A DNA stretch of 64,000 nucleotides, from the NCBI GenBank assembly GCA_947652605.1, contig OX393578.1, positions 54,195,415 through 54,259,414 on the forward strand, given 5' to 3'. This document shows positions 11,363-21,812 of this stretch, piece after piece; position 1 is the stretch's first letter; every line of letters begins with the position of its first letter. This DNA is from Elmis aenea. Taxonomy: Eukaryota > Arthropoda > Insecta > Coleoptera > Elmidae. The position numbers and the translations under genes are program-made. The notes beneath the pieces were generated by a model. It was not told the origin of the DNA, did no database searches, and saw only the letters and a program-made list of their open reading frames with translations.

Positions 11363-11440
11363 TTAACCCTTTCACTGCTAAACCCGTAAATATACGTTGT
11401 GCAATAACATGTTGCTATTGTCAAACCCGTTATTCTGCCC
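11363..11440. repeat. piggyBac-like terminus TTAACCCTTTCACTGC
   Basis: TTAA followed by CCCTTTCACTGC, then two AAACCCGT boxes (about 11391 and 11423). TTAA targets and CCCTTT-type ends are typical of piggyBac-like elements. The same 16 bp occur at 16279. The opposite end was not found. Confidence 0.5.
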
Positions 11441-12060
11441 CTCAGAGTTGAAATTTTGGTGAATGCGCCGGGTTAAAAAATAAAGCAAGTTTTAAGACAA
11501 ATTATTTATTATCTTTGTTATTAGGGAAGGAACAAAAAAGTTTTTTTTACAATAGTTGTTGGAATTTATTAGCTATTTAACCTACAATTATTTTTAAATG
11601 CACAGAGTATTTAGTTTTTGACAATCAATATGCAACTTTACTTTTTCAAATAGAACACCCTGTATATTTTTACGTTTTCTTGTAGATAAATTAATTGCCT
11701 TTAAAAAATATTTAAGCATGTTTTTGTCTTGAGTTCATATTTCTAGAGTTATTATTCTGGTAGATGCGTAGGGTCAAAAATTAAGCTAATTTTAAGACAA
11801 ATTATTTGTTATCTCTGTTATTAGGGAAGTTAAAAAAAAGTTTTTGCCACAAAAGTTGTTGGAATTTATTAGCTATATAACCTACAATTATTTTTAAATG
11901 CACAGAGTATTTAGTTTTTGAGAATCAATATGCAACTTTACTATTTCAAATGGAATACCCTCTACCCAGTATACCTATTTTTACGTTTTCTTGTAGATAC
12001 ATTATTAGCTGATAAAAAATCTTTAGTATGTCTTATGTCTAAAGCTAATATTTCTCGGGA
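11440..12060 (+). repeat. 300-bp tandem duplication
   Basis: Two copies with an offset of exactly 300 bp where checked (AAGACAAATTATTT at 11494 and 11794). Shared blocks include GTTGGAATTTATTAGCTAT and the AATTATTTTTAAATGCACAG block. The first copy has CACCCTGTATATTTTTACG at 11656; the second has an altered version (TACCCTCTACCCAGTATACC). It belongs to the same family as 4290-4830. Confidence 0.85.
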
Positions 12061-12289
12061 CATAATGAACAGTTCGCAGAGGATGTTCGTTTTGTAAATA
12101 AATACACATCCCGATAGAAGGTCACATATTGCGAGTAATTACAGAAATATGGAAATAAATTTAAAAGAATATGGTTCCGCTCAAAAACCAACCAAAAATC
12201 CAAAACAAACCCAAGAATAAAAACTATCCGTTTTTACACAGTTTCTATGGCATAAAAATGTAGTATCTCAACATGTCAAAATTTCCTGA

Positions 12290-13110
12290 AAATAATAATT
12301 GACTGAGCACGCATCCTTGTTTTAAGCCCTCTTTTGTTTCAAACTCTGCCAATTCTTCATTCTGGGCTCTTACAATATTTATCTTTTTTTCATTCATCGC
12401 TTTTATTATGTCGATTGTTTCTATGTCTATTCACTTCCTTGTTAGGCTCCTTCATACTTCTTTAATTTTTTATTATGCATTTTATGGAATGATTTTTCTA
12501 AGTATATAAAATATTAATGTATTTCCCTATTTTTTGTTAGGCTCTTTTCTTTTGTTTGTCTTAGTATAAAGACTGAGTCTTGTGTACTCCTTCCTCTTTT
12601 GAAACCGTATTGGGATTCTTTTAGTGTGTGTTCTGTTTTTTTCTTTTAATCTGCCGTCCATTGCTCTGGCCAGTATTTTTCTTGGTACAGTCATTAATGT
12701 TATTTCTCTTTAGTTAGAACAATCCCATTGTTGTAGGAATATTCCAATGTTGCAATCCCTTGGCACTTTTCCTGATTCTATTACTTTATTCAATAGAGCC
12801 CTTATTGCTTCTTTCCCTAATTCTTCCATGTATTTAATCATTTCCGGTATAATACCATCTTTACCCGCGGCTTTTCCTTTTTTTAATTTTCCTGTTGAGT
12901 TGTCTAATTCCTCTATTGTAATCTTCGTTAACTCCTGATAACCTCTGTCGCATCTTACATTTGTTACTTCACATTTTTTGTTTATTTTCTTTCTCTTCGC
13001 TAGCTCTTTAAAGTACTGTCTCTATCTTTCCATTATTTTTTCCCCATTCGTAATAATGTTCCCATTTTTATCTTTTATGATTTTCAGTTCATATATTTTT
13101 TTTTCTAAGC
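12290..13110 (-). pseudogene. RTE-like LINE reverse transcriptase relic
   Basis: Minus-strand reading, in several frames, gives KYMEELGKEAIRALLNKVIE, GKVPRDCNIGIFLQQWDC, then KILARAMDGRLKEKNR, the RTE pre-RT and motif 0-2 region, followed further on by EELAEFETKEGLKQGCVLSQ, equivalent to motif B. Conserved blocks occur in the expected order over about 820 bp but with stops and frameshifts throughout. Endonuclease, YADD and 3' parts are missing. An old, dead copy. Confidence 0.75.
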
Positions 13111-13944
13111 TGCTTTAAGGTGACTAGTTTATCGATTCCTAAAAAAGTGGAATTGGAGAAAAAAAAATGTTTTCGATTTATGTATATGAAAAGTTTACTT
13201 TAGTAATTTTTCAGCTGTTATTCCAAGTTTGTAAAATGATTAACGTAAATGATCCAAAATTCACCATGCCTTACCAGACATAAATATTTTGTTGTAATAA
13301 CTATGTTTTTTTTTACAAGTTTCCCTATGGATTTATTAAACTTAGTTGATCCTTAAATATCCCTCAGACTAGAACCCCAAGTCTATGATACATGCCACTT
13401 AATAAAAGGTAGAACACAAATATACCAAAATTGAAAATTTTATGTTATGAAATCCCATCGTTTGGCGTCCTTAAGGCTTTCAATTTGGCAATATCCAAAC
13501 TGTTGCGTTAGATATAGCAGTCCTAAAAGAAATAAATTTCAGATTCTGAGCTGGAGATGAACATTTACGAACTCTTAATGTATTTTGCGGAAGTTTGGAT
13601 ATCAAATTGGCAAAATTGTTGTTTGAGTCAGCATGAGAGATTTTCGAAGATTGTCAGACTGAAGTTTACTTAATTTTTGATAAAAATAATTCGACAATGT
13701 TATAATAAAGTAAAATCAAGTCACCCCTATTTATTAAAAGTTTTTTACATAACACAATTTGGCGTTTGTGTAGTCAAATACATGTATAGTATTTATAGAA
13801 CATGGCGTAGTGATGAATAAAATTGTAATTTAAAAGCTTTTGTACAAATATTAGACCAATTTCAAGACTATTTCTAAAACAATCCTATTTATTTATCTAT
13901 TTTAAATATTGTAAAGTATTCCTTTACAATATTTTGCTTCAGAT
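13111..13944. other. Unassigned AT-rich stretch
   Basis: No repeat or coding signal recognised. Confidence 0.4.
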
Positions 13945-15224
13945 GACGAGATAAGTCATGTGTGTTGATCTCTCAAAAGCTTTCGATAGTGTTGACCACG
14001 AGATACTGCTAACGAAATTAGAACACTATGGTATACGAGGGACCGCCCATAACCTTATAACATCTTATCTTTCGGAAAGAAACCAATACGTTGCCGGAAA
14101 AGACTCGTCAGGTAGGTTTCTAAAATCCAACAAAAAGAAAATCAAAAAAGGAGTCCCGCAAGGATCAATCTTAGGCCCCCCCCCTCTTATACATACTATA
14201 CACAAATGATCTTCCAGATATTGTCAAAACTTCCCTTATACAATTTGCCGATGACACATCTGCTATTATTAGTGACTCGGATTCCAAAAACTCTGAAAAA
14301 AAACTCTTTGACTGTTTAGGCCAACTGCAACATTGGTTTACGTTAAATAATCTAACCTTAAACGTCAATAAAACGCGTTATAAAATTTTCTCAAAGTAAA
14401 ATAACCTCCGACTTAAAATTTCAAAATAATTCCACAAGTATAAATGTTGTTAATAAAATATCTTTTCTTGGTTTATGTATTGACTCTAGACTGGACTGGT
14501 CATACCACATCGAACGCCTGTCACAAAGCCTGTCACGGTACCCTTTTGCACTAAAAAACCTTAAAAAATTGGTCAATGCAAACGCGGCCAAAACTGCATA
14601 ATATACATATGTCGAATCTAGGTTACGCTATGCTGTAATGTTTTGAGGTAACGCTAGTGACTCAGAACGCCTCTTCATTATACAAAAGCGATGTATAAGA
14701 AATATATTTGGTCTAAACTACCGAGATCACTGTAAAGACACTTTTCGTGACAACGAAATATTAACCTTTTACGGTCTATTTATCCTCGAAGCCATCATGT
14801 TCGTAAAAAATAATGTAGATCTGTTCGAAGAGAATATAAGAAATCATGCAGTCAATACGCGACATAAAAAAAACCTAAAACCCGATTGTTTCAAATATAC
14901 CTATCTTCAAAAAAATGTTGCCTCCACAATTATTGCTATATATAATAAATTTAACACATCACCTGAGATTATAACAAATCTTCCCACCCGCGAATTGAAG
15001 AAGAAATTAAGAAAAGTTCTGATTTCTAAAGCTTATTATGGAGTAAGCGAATATTTAAATGATGCTGACTTTATAAAATGTTATATTTAAATATAATTTT
15101 TCTGTGTATTTACCTTCTTTATTAACTATGTATATTATTTGTAATGTACGTAAATTATTAGTGACAAGTTCTACACCTTTTTTGGGATATTCAGAACAAA
15201 TAAAGATTATTATTATTATTATTA
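13945..15224 (+). mobile_element. CR1/Jockey-like LINE, 5'-truncated, (TTA)n tail
   Basis: Reading begins in RT motif A ([16 protein letters not shown], 13958 on), passes [13 protein letters not shown] (motif B) and breaks at a C9 run near 14177. In another frame come FADDTSAIISDSD (14240 region), then SFLGLCIDSRLDWSYH, RCIRNIFGLNYRDHC and ILEAIMFVKNN. The last frame (14797-15090) runs to a normal stop with the HAVNTRHKKN block typical of CR1-like C-termini. The 3' UTR ends with AACAAATAAAGATTATTATT and a (TTA)n run to 15224. At least three frame breaks make it inactive. A 3'-end piece of the same family is at 21434-21560 on the minus strand. Confidence 0.9.
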
Positions 15225-16278
15225 TTAAGAGTCTGAAGTTGGTCTAGAATTTCTGCAAGAGTTTTTTTTTTTATACAAATAGTTTGTTTTTTTGACCAAA
15301 ACTTATTTGTATTAAAAATTAATTACCTCAACAAGTTAGGTATTACTTTCTTCGTATTTTGACGACTTATACTAATGTTCTGTTCTTAAACAAAGGCATA
15401 CGTCAATGAAAAAAGTGTATGGAAAATTTATGGCCAAAAAAATAGATTATTACATTATATATTAAGCTTTTACTTCGTTGCGAAATCAGATTTAACAGAA
15501 GTGAGGACATTAATATTCAATAAATTCTAAAGAAGCTCTTAAGTTCCACAAAAATTATGCAAATTTATACAGAAGAAACGGTGCAAATATATTATCTTAA
15601 ACTTCACGTAAAGTGAAATGAGATGAGACTAGTACAGAAAAATTATTCGCTTCTAATAATATAAATTTGGCATGTTCACGTATTATTTGTAACCGCTTTT
15701 ATTAAATTTGAAATGAAAGCCATGTGTTTTCTGGGCTATCATCTTTGTAATTTCTTTATCTGTGAGACACAAAACGCAGATGTTGGAAACTAAATCATTC
15801 TTTCCGGGTATATTAAACGAAATCTAAAATTTCGCAGCCCTCTTAGAGCGTCCGTTAGAAAAAGTTTGCCAATATTTTAACCACTATTTTATAGCTCGCC
15901 AAATAAAAGACGGCCAATTGCATGAGAACTTTGTAAACTTGCAGGTTGCAGTCTTAAAACGTGTAAGCTTTAAATGAATTAACATGAAAATCAGGCACTA
16001 AAAAGTAATGTTAATTACATCAATATGAGCCCATACAGGGTTTCCCGGATAAAATTTTCAGCATGGAGATTATTAAAAAAGATGCAGGTTTGTTTTAATA
16101 AGATGAACTATTCTTATGGAAGAAGCTACTATCTACACACAACTAGTAAATTTTAATGATTTGTCATCATTCGATAATTATTAATAATTGTATATTCGCG
16201 GTTTAAACATGAATTCGTAAATTTTAGTGTTTTACTCTAAAGAGCCATGTGTGCGACGAATGTTTATGCCAGTGCCAC
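15225..16278. other. Unassigned AT-rich stretch
   Basis: No coding or structured repeat signal seen; a TACAGGGTTTCCC variant of the dispersed motif is at about 16033. Confidence 0.4.
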
Positions 16279-17110
16279 TTAACCCTTTCACTGCGGGAAC
16301 CGTATTATTCCGCATAAAATTTTAGTGGCTCATGTGCGGGAACCGGAATATTACGCGGGCGTGTTTTAAGCACTTTTTGAAGCGACAGATCACTTCTGCC
16401 GCATTTTTTAGCATGCCGTAGCATACTGTGCTTCATATTCTACGTATTAGCTCGATATATGTGTATGACACTTTTTAGCCGCAGACTGCGGGAACCGTAA
16501 AATTCCGCGCTACTGGATTTTTCAGAGCGCACGCCAAGTATTCTTACATGTTACTTGTTCCTTGAACAAATATGTTTGCATTTCATAAAAGTATGCGTAA
16601 ATACCTGAATATTTGGATGTGGTGACGAACAATATCTAAACTGGGTTAACTGTAAAAGTTAATTAGGGTTAATCTACATAATCCGGGGTGGAAGTTTAAA
16701 ATTAGAATCTGTTTGCATTTGTATCAAAGTATGTGAAAAACCTGAATATTTGGATGTGGGGACGAACAGTATTAAGTTGAATTCTTTAATCCAATTGGGT
16801 CAACTCCTGTAGAAGTTAATTAGGTAAACCCTAATACATACATAATCCAGGGCGAAGGGGTAATAGAAGAACTTTTTGCATGTTTATCAAAGTAAGCATA
16901 AATACTTGGATAGTTGGCAGTTAACCTAATAATTCCAACTACTGTGTGTTAAATTTATAATAATTCAACCTAGTAATCATCAAGGCGTGTTTTAGTGTAA
17001 TTTTTTTTTACGTAAAACCTATACTCTGACTGCGGGAACCGTATTAATACGCAAGGTGCAGGGATCTGACTGCGGGAACCGTAATAACACGCACTACCTG
17101 TCGAACGCCC
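16279..17110. repeat. piggyBac-like end with repeated GCGGGAACCG boxes
   Basis: TTAACCCTTTCACTGC at 16279-16294 is followed by TGCGGGAACCGTATTATTCCGC. Variants of this box recur at about 16336, 16486, 17032 and 17070, five in all, each a partial palindrome ending in CGC. Subterminal repeated boxes next to a TTAA end are common in piggyBac-like elements. No matching right terminus or transposase was found, so the right boundary is open. Confidence 0.5.
16570..16930 (+). repeat. About 145-bp tandem repeat, 2.4 units
   Basis: Units begin with GTTTGCATTT[CG]TAT around 16572, 16709 and, partly, 16874. Shared blocks are CCTGAATATTTGGATGTGG, GACGAACA[AG]TAT, AAGTTAATTAGG and ACATAATCC[GA]GGG. It lies between the second and third groups of GCGGGAACCG boxes. 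Confidence 0.75.
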
Positions 17111-17189
17111 CACAGCGGACACGACTTGCAGAAACGAGTGCCGCTTGCGATACGCACATTTTATGAACCTAATAGACACAAATGTCATT

Positions 17190-17600
17190 TACAGTTAGGC
17201 CAGTCGTAAAAGCGTTCCAACAAGGGCTAATACTGGCCAATACATTTATTAGTACATAGTTCACGCATGCGAATAAACCAGTTTATGTACTGATAAATAA
17301 ATTGGTTTTAAATGGCTTTTTGGAACAAACCTTTTGTTTGACATCTGAAACCGTTCTCTGATTTTTAATTAAAAAAAGCATTTTACTTATACTATTTTAT
17401 CCAGATTTACTGTGGCAAAATAAATTGAAGGAATGGTAGAAAATGTAGTGTCAACTTTCAAATATTCTGCTAATAACTGATCTCATCTTCTATCTTGATG
17501 AATCAACTAACACCGCTCAACTTGCTCCTTCCATGGGAGGAAAACGCTTCAGATTAATTACGCAGAATTTTTAAGGGAATTATTTGTATGTCACTGTTAA
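17190..17600. other. Unassigned stretch
   Basis: No feature recognised between the repeat region and the LINE that starts at about 17601. Confidence 0.4.
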
Positions 17601-18953
17601 TTTCTTGATCTAAGCAAAGCTTTCGACATGATATCCCATACCTTACTACTAGATAAGTTATATAAAATTGGCATTAGGGGTAATGCACTGCTCTGGATTA
17701 AAACTTATCTACGTGATAGAATACAATATGTACGTATTAATGAGAGGTTGTCTGATCCTTGTTTCATAAAAAAATGTGTACCTCAGGGCTCTATCCTGGG
17801 TCCTTTATTATTTATTATTTTTGTTAATGATATTTTTTTATTAAACCTGAAATCTGATATTATCATGTATGCGGATGATGTATCTATTATATTCAATTGT
17901 GAAAATGAAAAAATTTTACAAAAACAAATTGAAAGAGATCTTTTTTTAATTAATAATTGGTTTAGAAAAAATTGTTTGAGTATAAATGTAAACAAGTCGA
18001 ATTTTATTTACTTTAATTTGTTCAGAGAGAGAAACTATAGTTTAGCTATCAAATTAAATAATTCTTTAGTAAGACAGTCTACCAACGCTATACTAATAGG
18101 GATCATCATTGATGAATGTCTTAATTGGAAGGTACAAATTGATGATTTGTATAACAAAATTCAACCCTTATTATATCAAATATTTAAAATTAGAGATATG
18201 GTTTGCATTGATACCTTGATGATGCTATACTATGGGCACTTTTACTCTAGAGTATCATATTCAATTATCTTTTGGGGAGGTCACAGTAATCATTTGCGCA
18301 GAATATTTCTATTACAAAAAAAAGTAATTAGAGCTGTTTTTCGTTTAGATTACATTTCCTCATGTAAGCCGATATTTGTTAAACATAAAATCTTAACATT
18401 ATCATCACTTCTTATTTTAGAATCGTTAATGTTCATATTTAAAAATTATGACATAATATGTCAGAATAAATCATACCATAGTTATAATACTAGACATGGT
18501 AGTGATCTCTCATTTCCTTTGCATAGGCTAACCAATTTTAAAAAATCACCTCTATACAGCCTGTATACTGCAATAAAATTGTATAACCATTTACCTCCTA
18601 CATATAAAGGTGCAATCAGGAAAAAGGGATTTGCTAAATTAGTGAAAGGGTTTTTGGTTGAAAACGCTTTCTACTCACTAGATGAATATCTCGATCGTGA
18701 TGTATGATTTTCATTGGATTTTGGGATGTGGTTTTGTCCCTATATTTTATTTTATCTGTAATCTTGTTATAAATAATTTGTTTTTTTTTGTGTTAATGTT
18801 TTGTTAACGGCTTGTTTTGTTATTTGTTCTTTTTGTTGTTGTCTATAATGTATTATTCAATGTTCTGCTGCTTTGATCAGCAGCTTTTTGTCTCATGGCA
18901 TTTTTTGTTTGTGGACAATAAAGATTTTTATTATTATTATTATTATTATAATT
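17598..18953 (+). mobile_element. 5'-truncated CR1/Jockey-like LINE insertion
   Basis: Comprises the reverse transcriptase frame plus a T-rich 3' UTR of about 220 bp ending GGACAATAAAGATTTTTATT and a (TTA)n tail to about 18953. Tail type and AATAAAGA signal match the elements ending at 15224 and 35884, suggesting related retrotransposition machinery. No clear target duplication was found by eye. Confidence 0.85.
17601..18707 (+). CDS. CR1/Jockey-type reverse transcriptase, uninterrupted 3' part
   Basis: An uninterrupted frame runs from a TAA at 17598 to the stop at 18705-18707 (368 codons; the first internal ATG is at 17628). It starts inside motif A (FLDLSKAFDM, first catalytic Asp present), continues with [11 protein letters not shown] (motif B, residues 52-62 from the ATG) and YADD (motif C, residues 81-84), then the thumb (NAILIGIIIDECLNW) and a C-terminal region with YHSYNTRHGSD. 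All three catalytic blocks are intact. The upstream RT part, endonuclease and ORF1 are absent, as expected for a 5'-truncated LINE insertion. It is the youngest-looking LINE in the window. It cannot be autonomous. Confidence 0.9.
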   Translation, partial: FLDLSKAFDMISHTLLLDKLYKIGIRGNALLWIKTYLRDRIQYVRINERLSDPCFIKKCVPQGSILGPLLFIIFVNDIFLLNLKSDIIMYADDVSIIFNCENEKILQKQIERDLFLINNWFRKNCLSINVNKSNFIYFNLFRERNYSLAIKLNNSLVRQSTNAILIGIIIDECLNWKVQIDDLYNKIQPLLYQIFKIRDMVCIDTLMMLYYGHFYSRVSYSIIFWGGHSNHLRRIFLLQKKVIRAVFRLDYISSCKPIFVKHKILTLSSLLILESLMFIFKNYDIICQNKSYHSYNTRHGSDLSFPLHRLTNFKKSPLYSLYTAIKLYNHLPPTYKGAIRKKGFAKLVKGFLVENAFYSLDEYLDRDV

Positions 18954-19803
18954 CGTATTGAAAATGTGTGCGCAAAAAATCAGTTTTAAAATTTCCCCAG
19001 ACCTAGGAAAATATCCATGTCCACTAAAAAGTCGTGCGGTCTGTTACGATATAGAAAAAAAAAAACGCATTTGGCCCTTTGCCTTAAATAGTTGCACGGG
19101 CCTGGTATAAATCTTGAGGTATTGATTAAAATTTTGGGTTTTGAGAGATGAAATAGCATCAAATTTATTATTTAAACATAAAGCTTACTGAGTTCCTTAA
19201 CATTGTGCCATTTTCAAGCCTGTAAATTAAAACAAAAATTAAGGATTACTTTTAAACGATGAAAAAATTTTATGACAAACAAAATCGACACTAATTTTAT
19301 CGAAAAATTTACAAAAATGGTAAAATGCTCTTCACATATTAAAAATATAAAAAAGCAAAACTTTAGAAATTTTACGCAGGTACTTCAAATTAATTTCTGA
19401 AAGTACTTTTAATGTATTTCCCTGTTTTGACACACCTCAAGTCTTCCGGTGTCAGAACTTTCCTTGTTACGCTAAAACTGTTTATTTTCCCAGAAAAACT
19501 GGAAAAAGTAATCGAGAAAAGCGACATCAGAAATTGAAAAGTACGATTTTGCATGACAGCACATCCCGAATAAAGTGATATTGCACAAGATATTATCAAC
19601 GCAATGGTTCTATATCTTGGGGTTAAACCTTTATGTTTACGCTAAACCGAAAATGTTTAAAAGTATTAGGAAAATAAAAGTTTCCGCGGAAGTGTAAACG
19701 ATGACAATCTTTTACAGAGCATTTTTAATTACAAGGACACAACAAATGTTGTTTTTAATACAGTGATTCGCGCTAAGCTAGTGTTTTTATCTGAATTGGT
19801 TGT
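18954..19803. other. Unassigned AT-rich stretch
   Basis: No coding or repeat signal recognised; short frames lack domains. Confidence 0.4.
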
Positions 19804-20044
19804 AATGGGCGTTTACACTAATTTTTAATTTCTTTAGAATTTGATAGATTTGGTGTTCAGAATATCGTATGTGAAGTTAAAATTGTTTAAATCAACTTCG
19901 TTTATTTATTATTAACGATTAAAGTTTTCCCGCGGCAAGTTGCGCCGTAAACGGCTTGGACGATGCGCACGAGAAATGACGTCACACTCCGTACGTACTC
20001 GGTGAGGCAAATCACGCGTGTGCTTGTGTAAATATAACGCAACC

Positions 20045-20242
20045 ATGTCGTTGTACAGAAAGTGGTGTTTTGTGCCTGAATGTAAGACCACTTCTACAAA
20101 AAAAACAGAAAAATTGTTTTTTGCTGTTCCGGAAAATTCCACCAAAAGAAAAAAATGGTTTGATGCAGCAAGACGTTGTATTTCCGACGTAAGCGAAAAA
20201 ACTAAATTATATTGTTGCGAAGACCATTTAAAATTTGAATAA
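20045..20242 (+). CDS. THAP zinc-finger domain protein, short or first exon
   Basis: The 65-codon frame starts at an ATG in good context (AACCATG). It shows the THAP pattern: C-x4-C near the start (WCFVPEC), FFAVP, the invariant Trp (KKWFDAARR), and the closing C-x2-H (CCEDHLKFE). THAP domains are zinc-dependent DNA-binding modules found in P-element transposases and many cellular proteins. The frame stops right after the C-x2-H pair, before the usual C-terminal AVPTIF-like motif, so it is either truncated or continues by splicing. Its position close to the left inverted end fits the N-terminus of a transposase. Confidence 0.7.
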   Translation: MSLYRKWCFVPECKTTSTKKTEKLFFAVPENSTKRKKWFDAARRCISDVSEKTKLYCCEDHLKFE

Positions 20243-20651
20243 ACTAAAAAATATATTAAATAGTATTTATGCAAAAAAAAAATACTCTTAAGTGAAAAAC
20301 ATTATCATTAAGCATTATCATTAGCATTAAGCATTAATCATATGGCAATAATATGTAATATGAAGCAGCCTATTGCTTTCCAACAAAAAAATCTGCAGTT
20401 TTAAACAATACTTATTTGTAGTATGCTGTTTGGTGCATGTTTATGTTTGATTAAAAATGCTGATTAGTGTTAGAGCACTGTTGCTTCGTTTATGAAATTT
20501 GTATTATATTTATACTGAACTAACAGTGCTTGTTTTACAAAAAGCCATATACCTTTTTCTATATGATCTAAGCATAAAACTGATAACATTCAAAACTTAT
20601 AAGTGTAAATTAATATAGTAGAATTATTGAATTGAACATTATCTACTATTA

Positions 20652-20863
20652 AATAAACGAAAAGTTATAAGTTATAAGTTATAATAAGTTATAAGTATAT
20701 ATAATATAATTTTTAGCCCTGAGGATGACGATAAAATGACATTGGCAAAACATGTCGGATCATTAAAAAAAAAAGAATTTGCAACGAATAAACCTGTTTG
20801 AGAACCAGCAACTTTTCGTTTATTTAACCTATAATCAAACAACATGAGAAAGCAACTTTATCA
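20652..20863 (+). mobile_element. Short insert with 14-bp target duplication, Penelope-like end
   Basis: ATTATCTACTATTA at 20638-20651 is repeated exactly at 20864-20877. The 212-bp insert has short inverted ends (AAATAAACGAAAAGTT / AACTTTTCGTTTATTT), a GTTATAA microsatellite (about 20664-20695) and CCCTGAGGATGACG...AAAACATGTCGG, a form of the CTGAnGA...GAAAC box seen in Penelope-like terminal repeats. A target duplication of about 14 bp fits Penelope-like elements. Probably a solo terminal repeat or a non-autonomous derivative. Confidence 0.6.
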
Positions 20864-21433
20864 ATTATCTACTATTATATGTAGGCCATATTTTATTTAC
20901 CTCGAATTTAAGATTAATTTTGTAAGTTTTTTAGATATAGCTATGACTAAAAGAGTAGTAGGTACATTTTTTTAATGTTTACAATCACCTATTATTAAAC
21001 AATAAACTGAAACATACTTTTTGTTCATATTTTCACCTGTTAAATGACATTAGTATAATATCGAATTATTTCTACAAAATAATTAATTTACTTACACATT
21101 TGCTTTGTTTTATAATGAAATATACACTAAACTAACAACTAGTTAAAACCTCTCGCAATACTGTATACGTATAGAATATTTGAACACAAATATGCCTGGT
21201 CCAGGAATGTCATATTTGTTTATGGTAAAAACACTTAAGATATGTTGTGAAGCTACCCTGAGGGGTCTCGGGGTTGGCTTGAGATCATTCTTTTGCTAAT
21301 ACTGTTAAAAGGCAGTACTGTTTGTATTTTATTCATTATAATAAAATGTAATTGTTGTTCGATTACGTTTATTATTTACAATCGACGGCCAAAGTACGCC
21401 CCTGCGGCGTCTTCGTCGCGCGCTTCGCGCCTA

Positions 21434-21560
21434 ACATAACAATAATAATCTTTATTTGTTCTGAATATCTCAAAAAAAAGGTGTAGAACTTGTCACAATA
21501 ATAATTTACGTACATTGCAATAATATACATAGTTAATAAAAGAAAAAACATATTATATTA
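21434..21560 (-). mobile_element. LINE 3'-end fragment
   Basis: ACAATAATAATCTTTATTTG followed by TTCTGAATATCTC and GGTGTAGAACTTGTCAC is the reverse complement of the 3' UTR at 15110-15215. This is a severely 5'-truncated copy of the same CR1/Jockey-like family, with only the UTR left. Confidence 0.85.
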
Positions 21561-21812
21561 AAATATTATAACAACTTGTCATTATGCGATGCATAGGAAC
21601 TAGTCCGCTGCACATGGACTGTGCGGAGAGTGACGTCACGGCCAATCACCGCGCGTTTCAGAATTTGAAATATAAAGAGCATTTTAAAAATTTATTTCTA
21701 GGAACTGGATAATTTTTTTTAAATTTTTGGTGGTTGAGAATAAACTTTATAGCTCAGATTATCATTTAAAAAATATTTTATCAAGTTTTATTTTTTTGTG
21801 TAAACGCCCATT

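Larger units (their letters stand above)
19804..21812. mobile_element. Candidate THAP-bearing DNA transposon, about 2 kb
   Basis: Perfect 15-bp inverted ends AATGGGCGTTTACAC (19804-19818) and GTGTAAACGCCCATT (21798-21812); a further AATTGG/CCAATT match lies just outside after a 3-bp offset. Inside each end a TGACGTCAC-[AT]-CTCCG block appears in inverted orientation (about 19977 and 21636). The body contains a THAP-domain frame near the left end plus two younger inserts (20652-20863 and a LINE 3' end at 21434-21560). THAP domains with inverted ends suggest a P-element-like family. No transposase catalytic domain and no clear 8-bp target duplication were found. Confidence 0.5.

Noticed and set aside
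12747..12938. Plus-strand frame of 63 codons
   Set aside because: Shadow of the minus-strand RTE-like relic, which carries the recognisable motifs.
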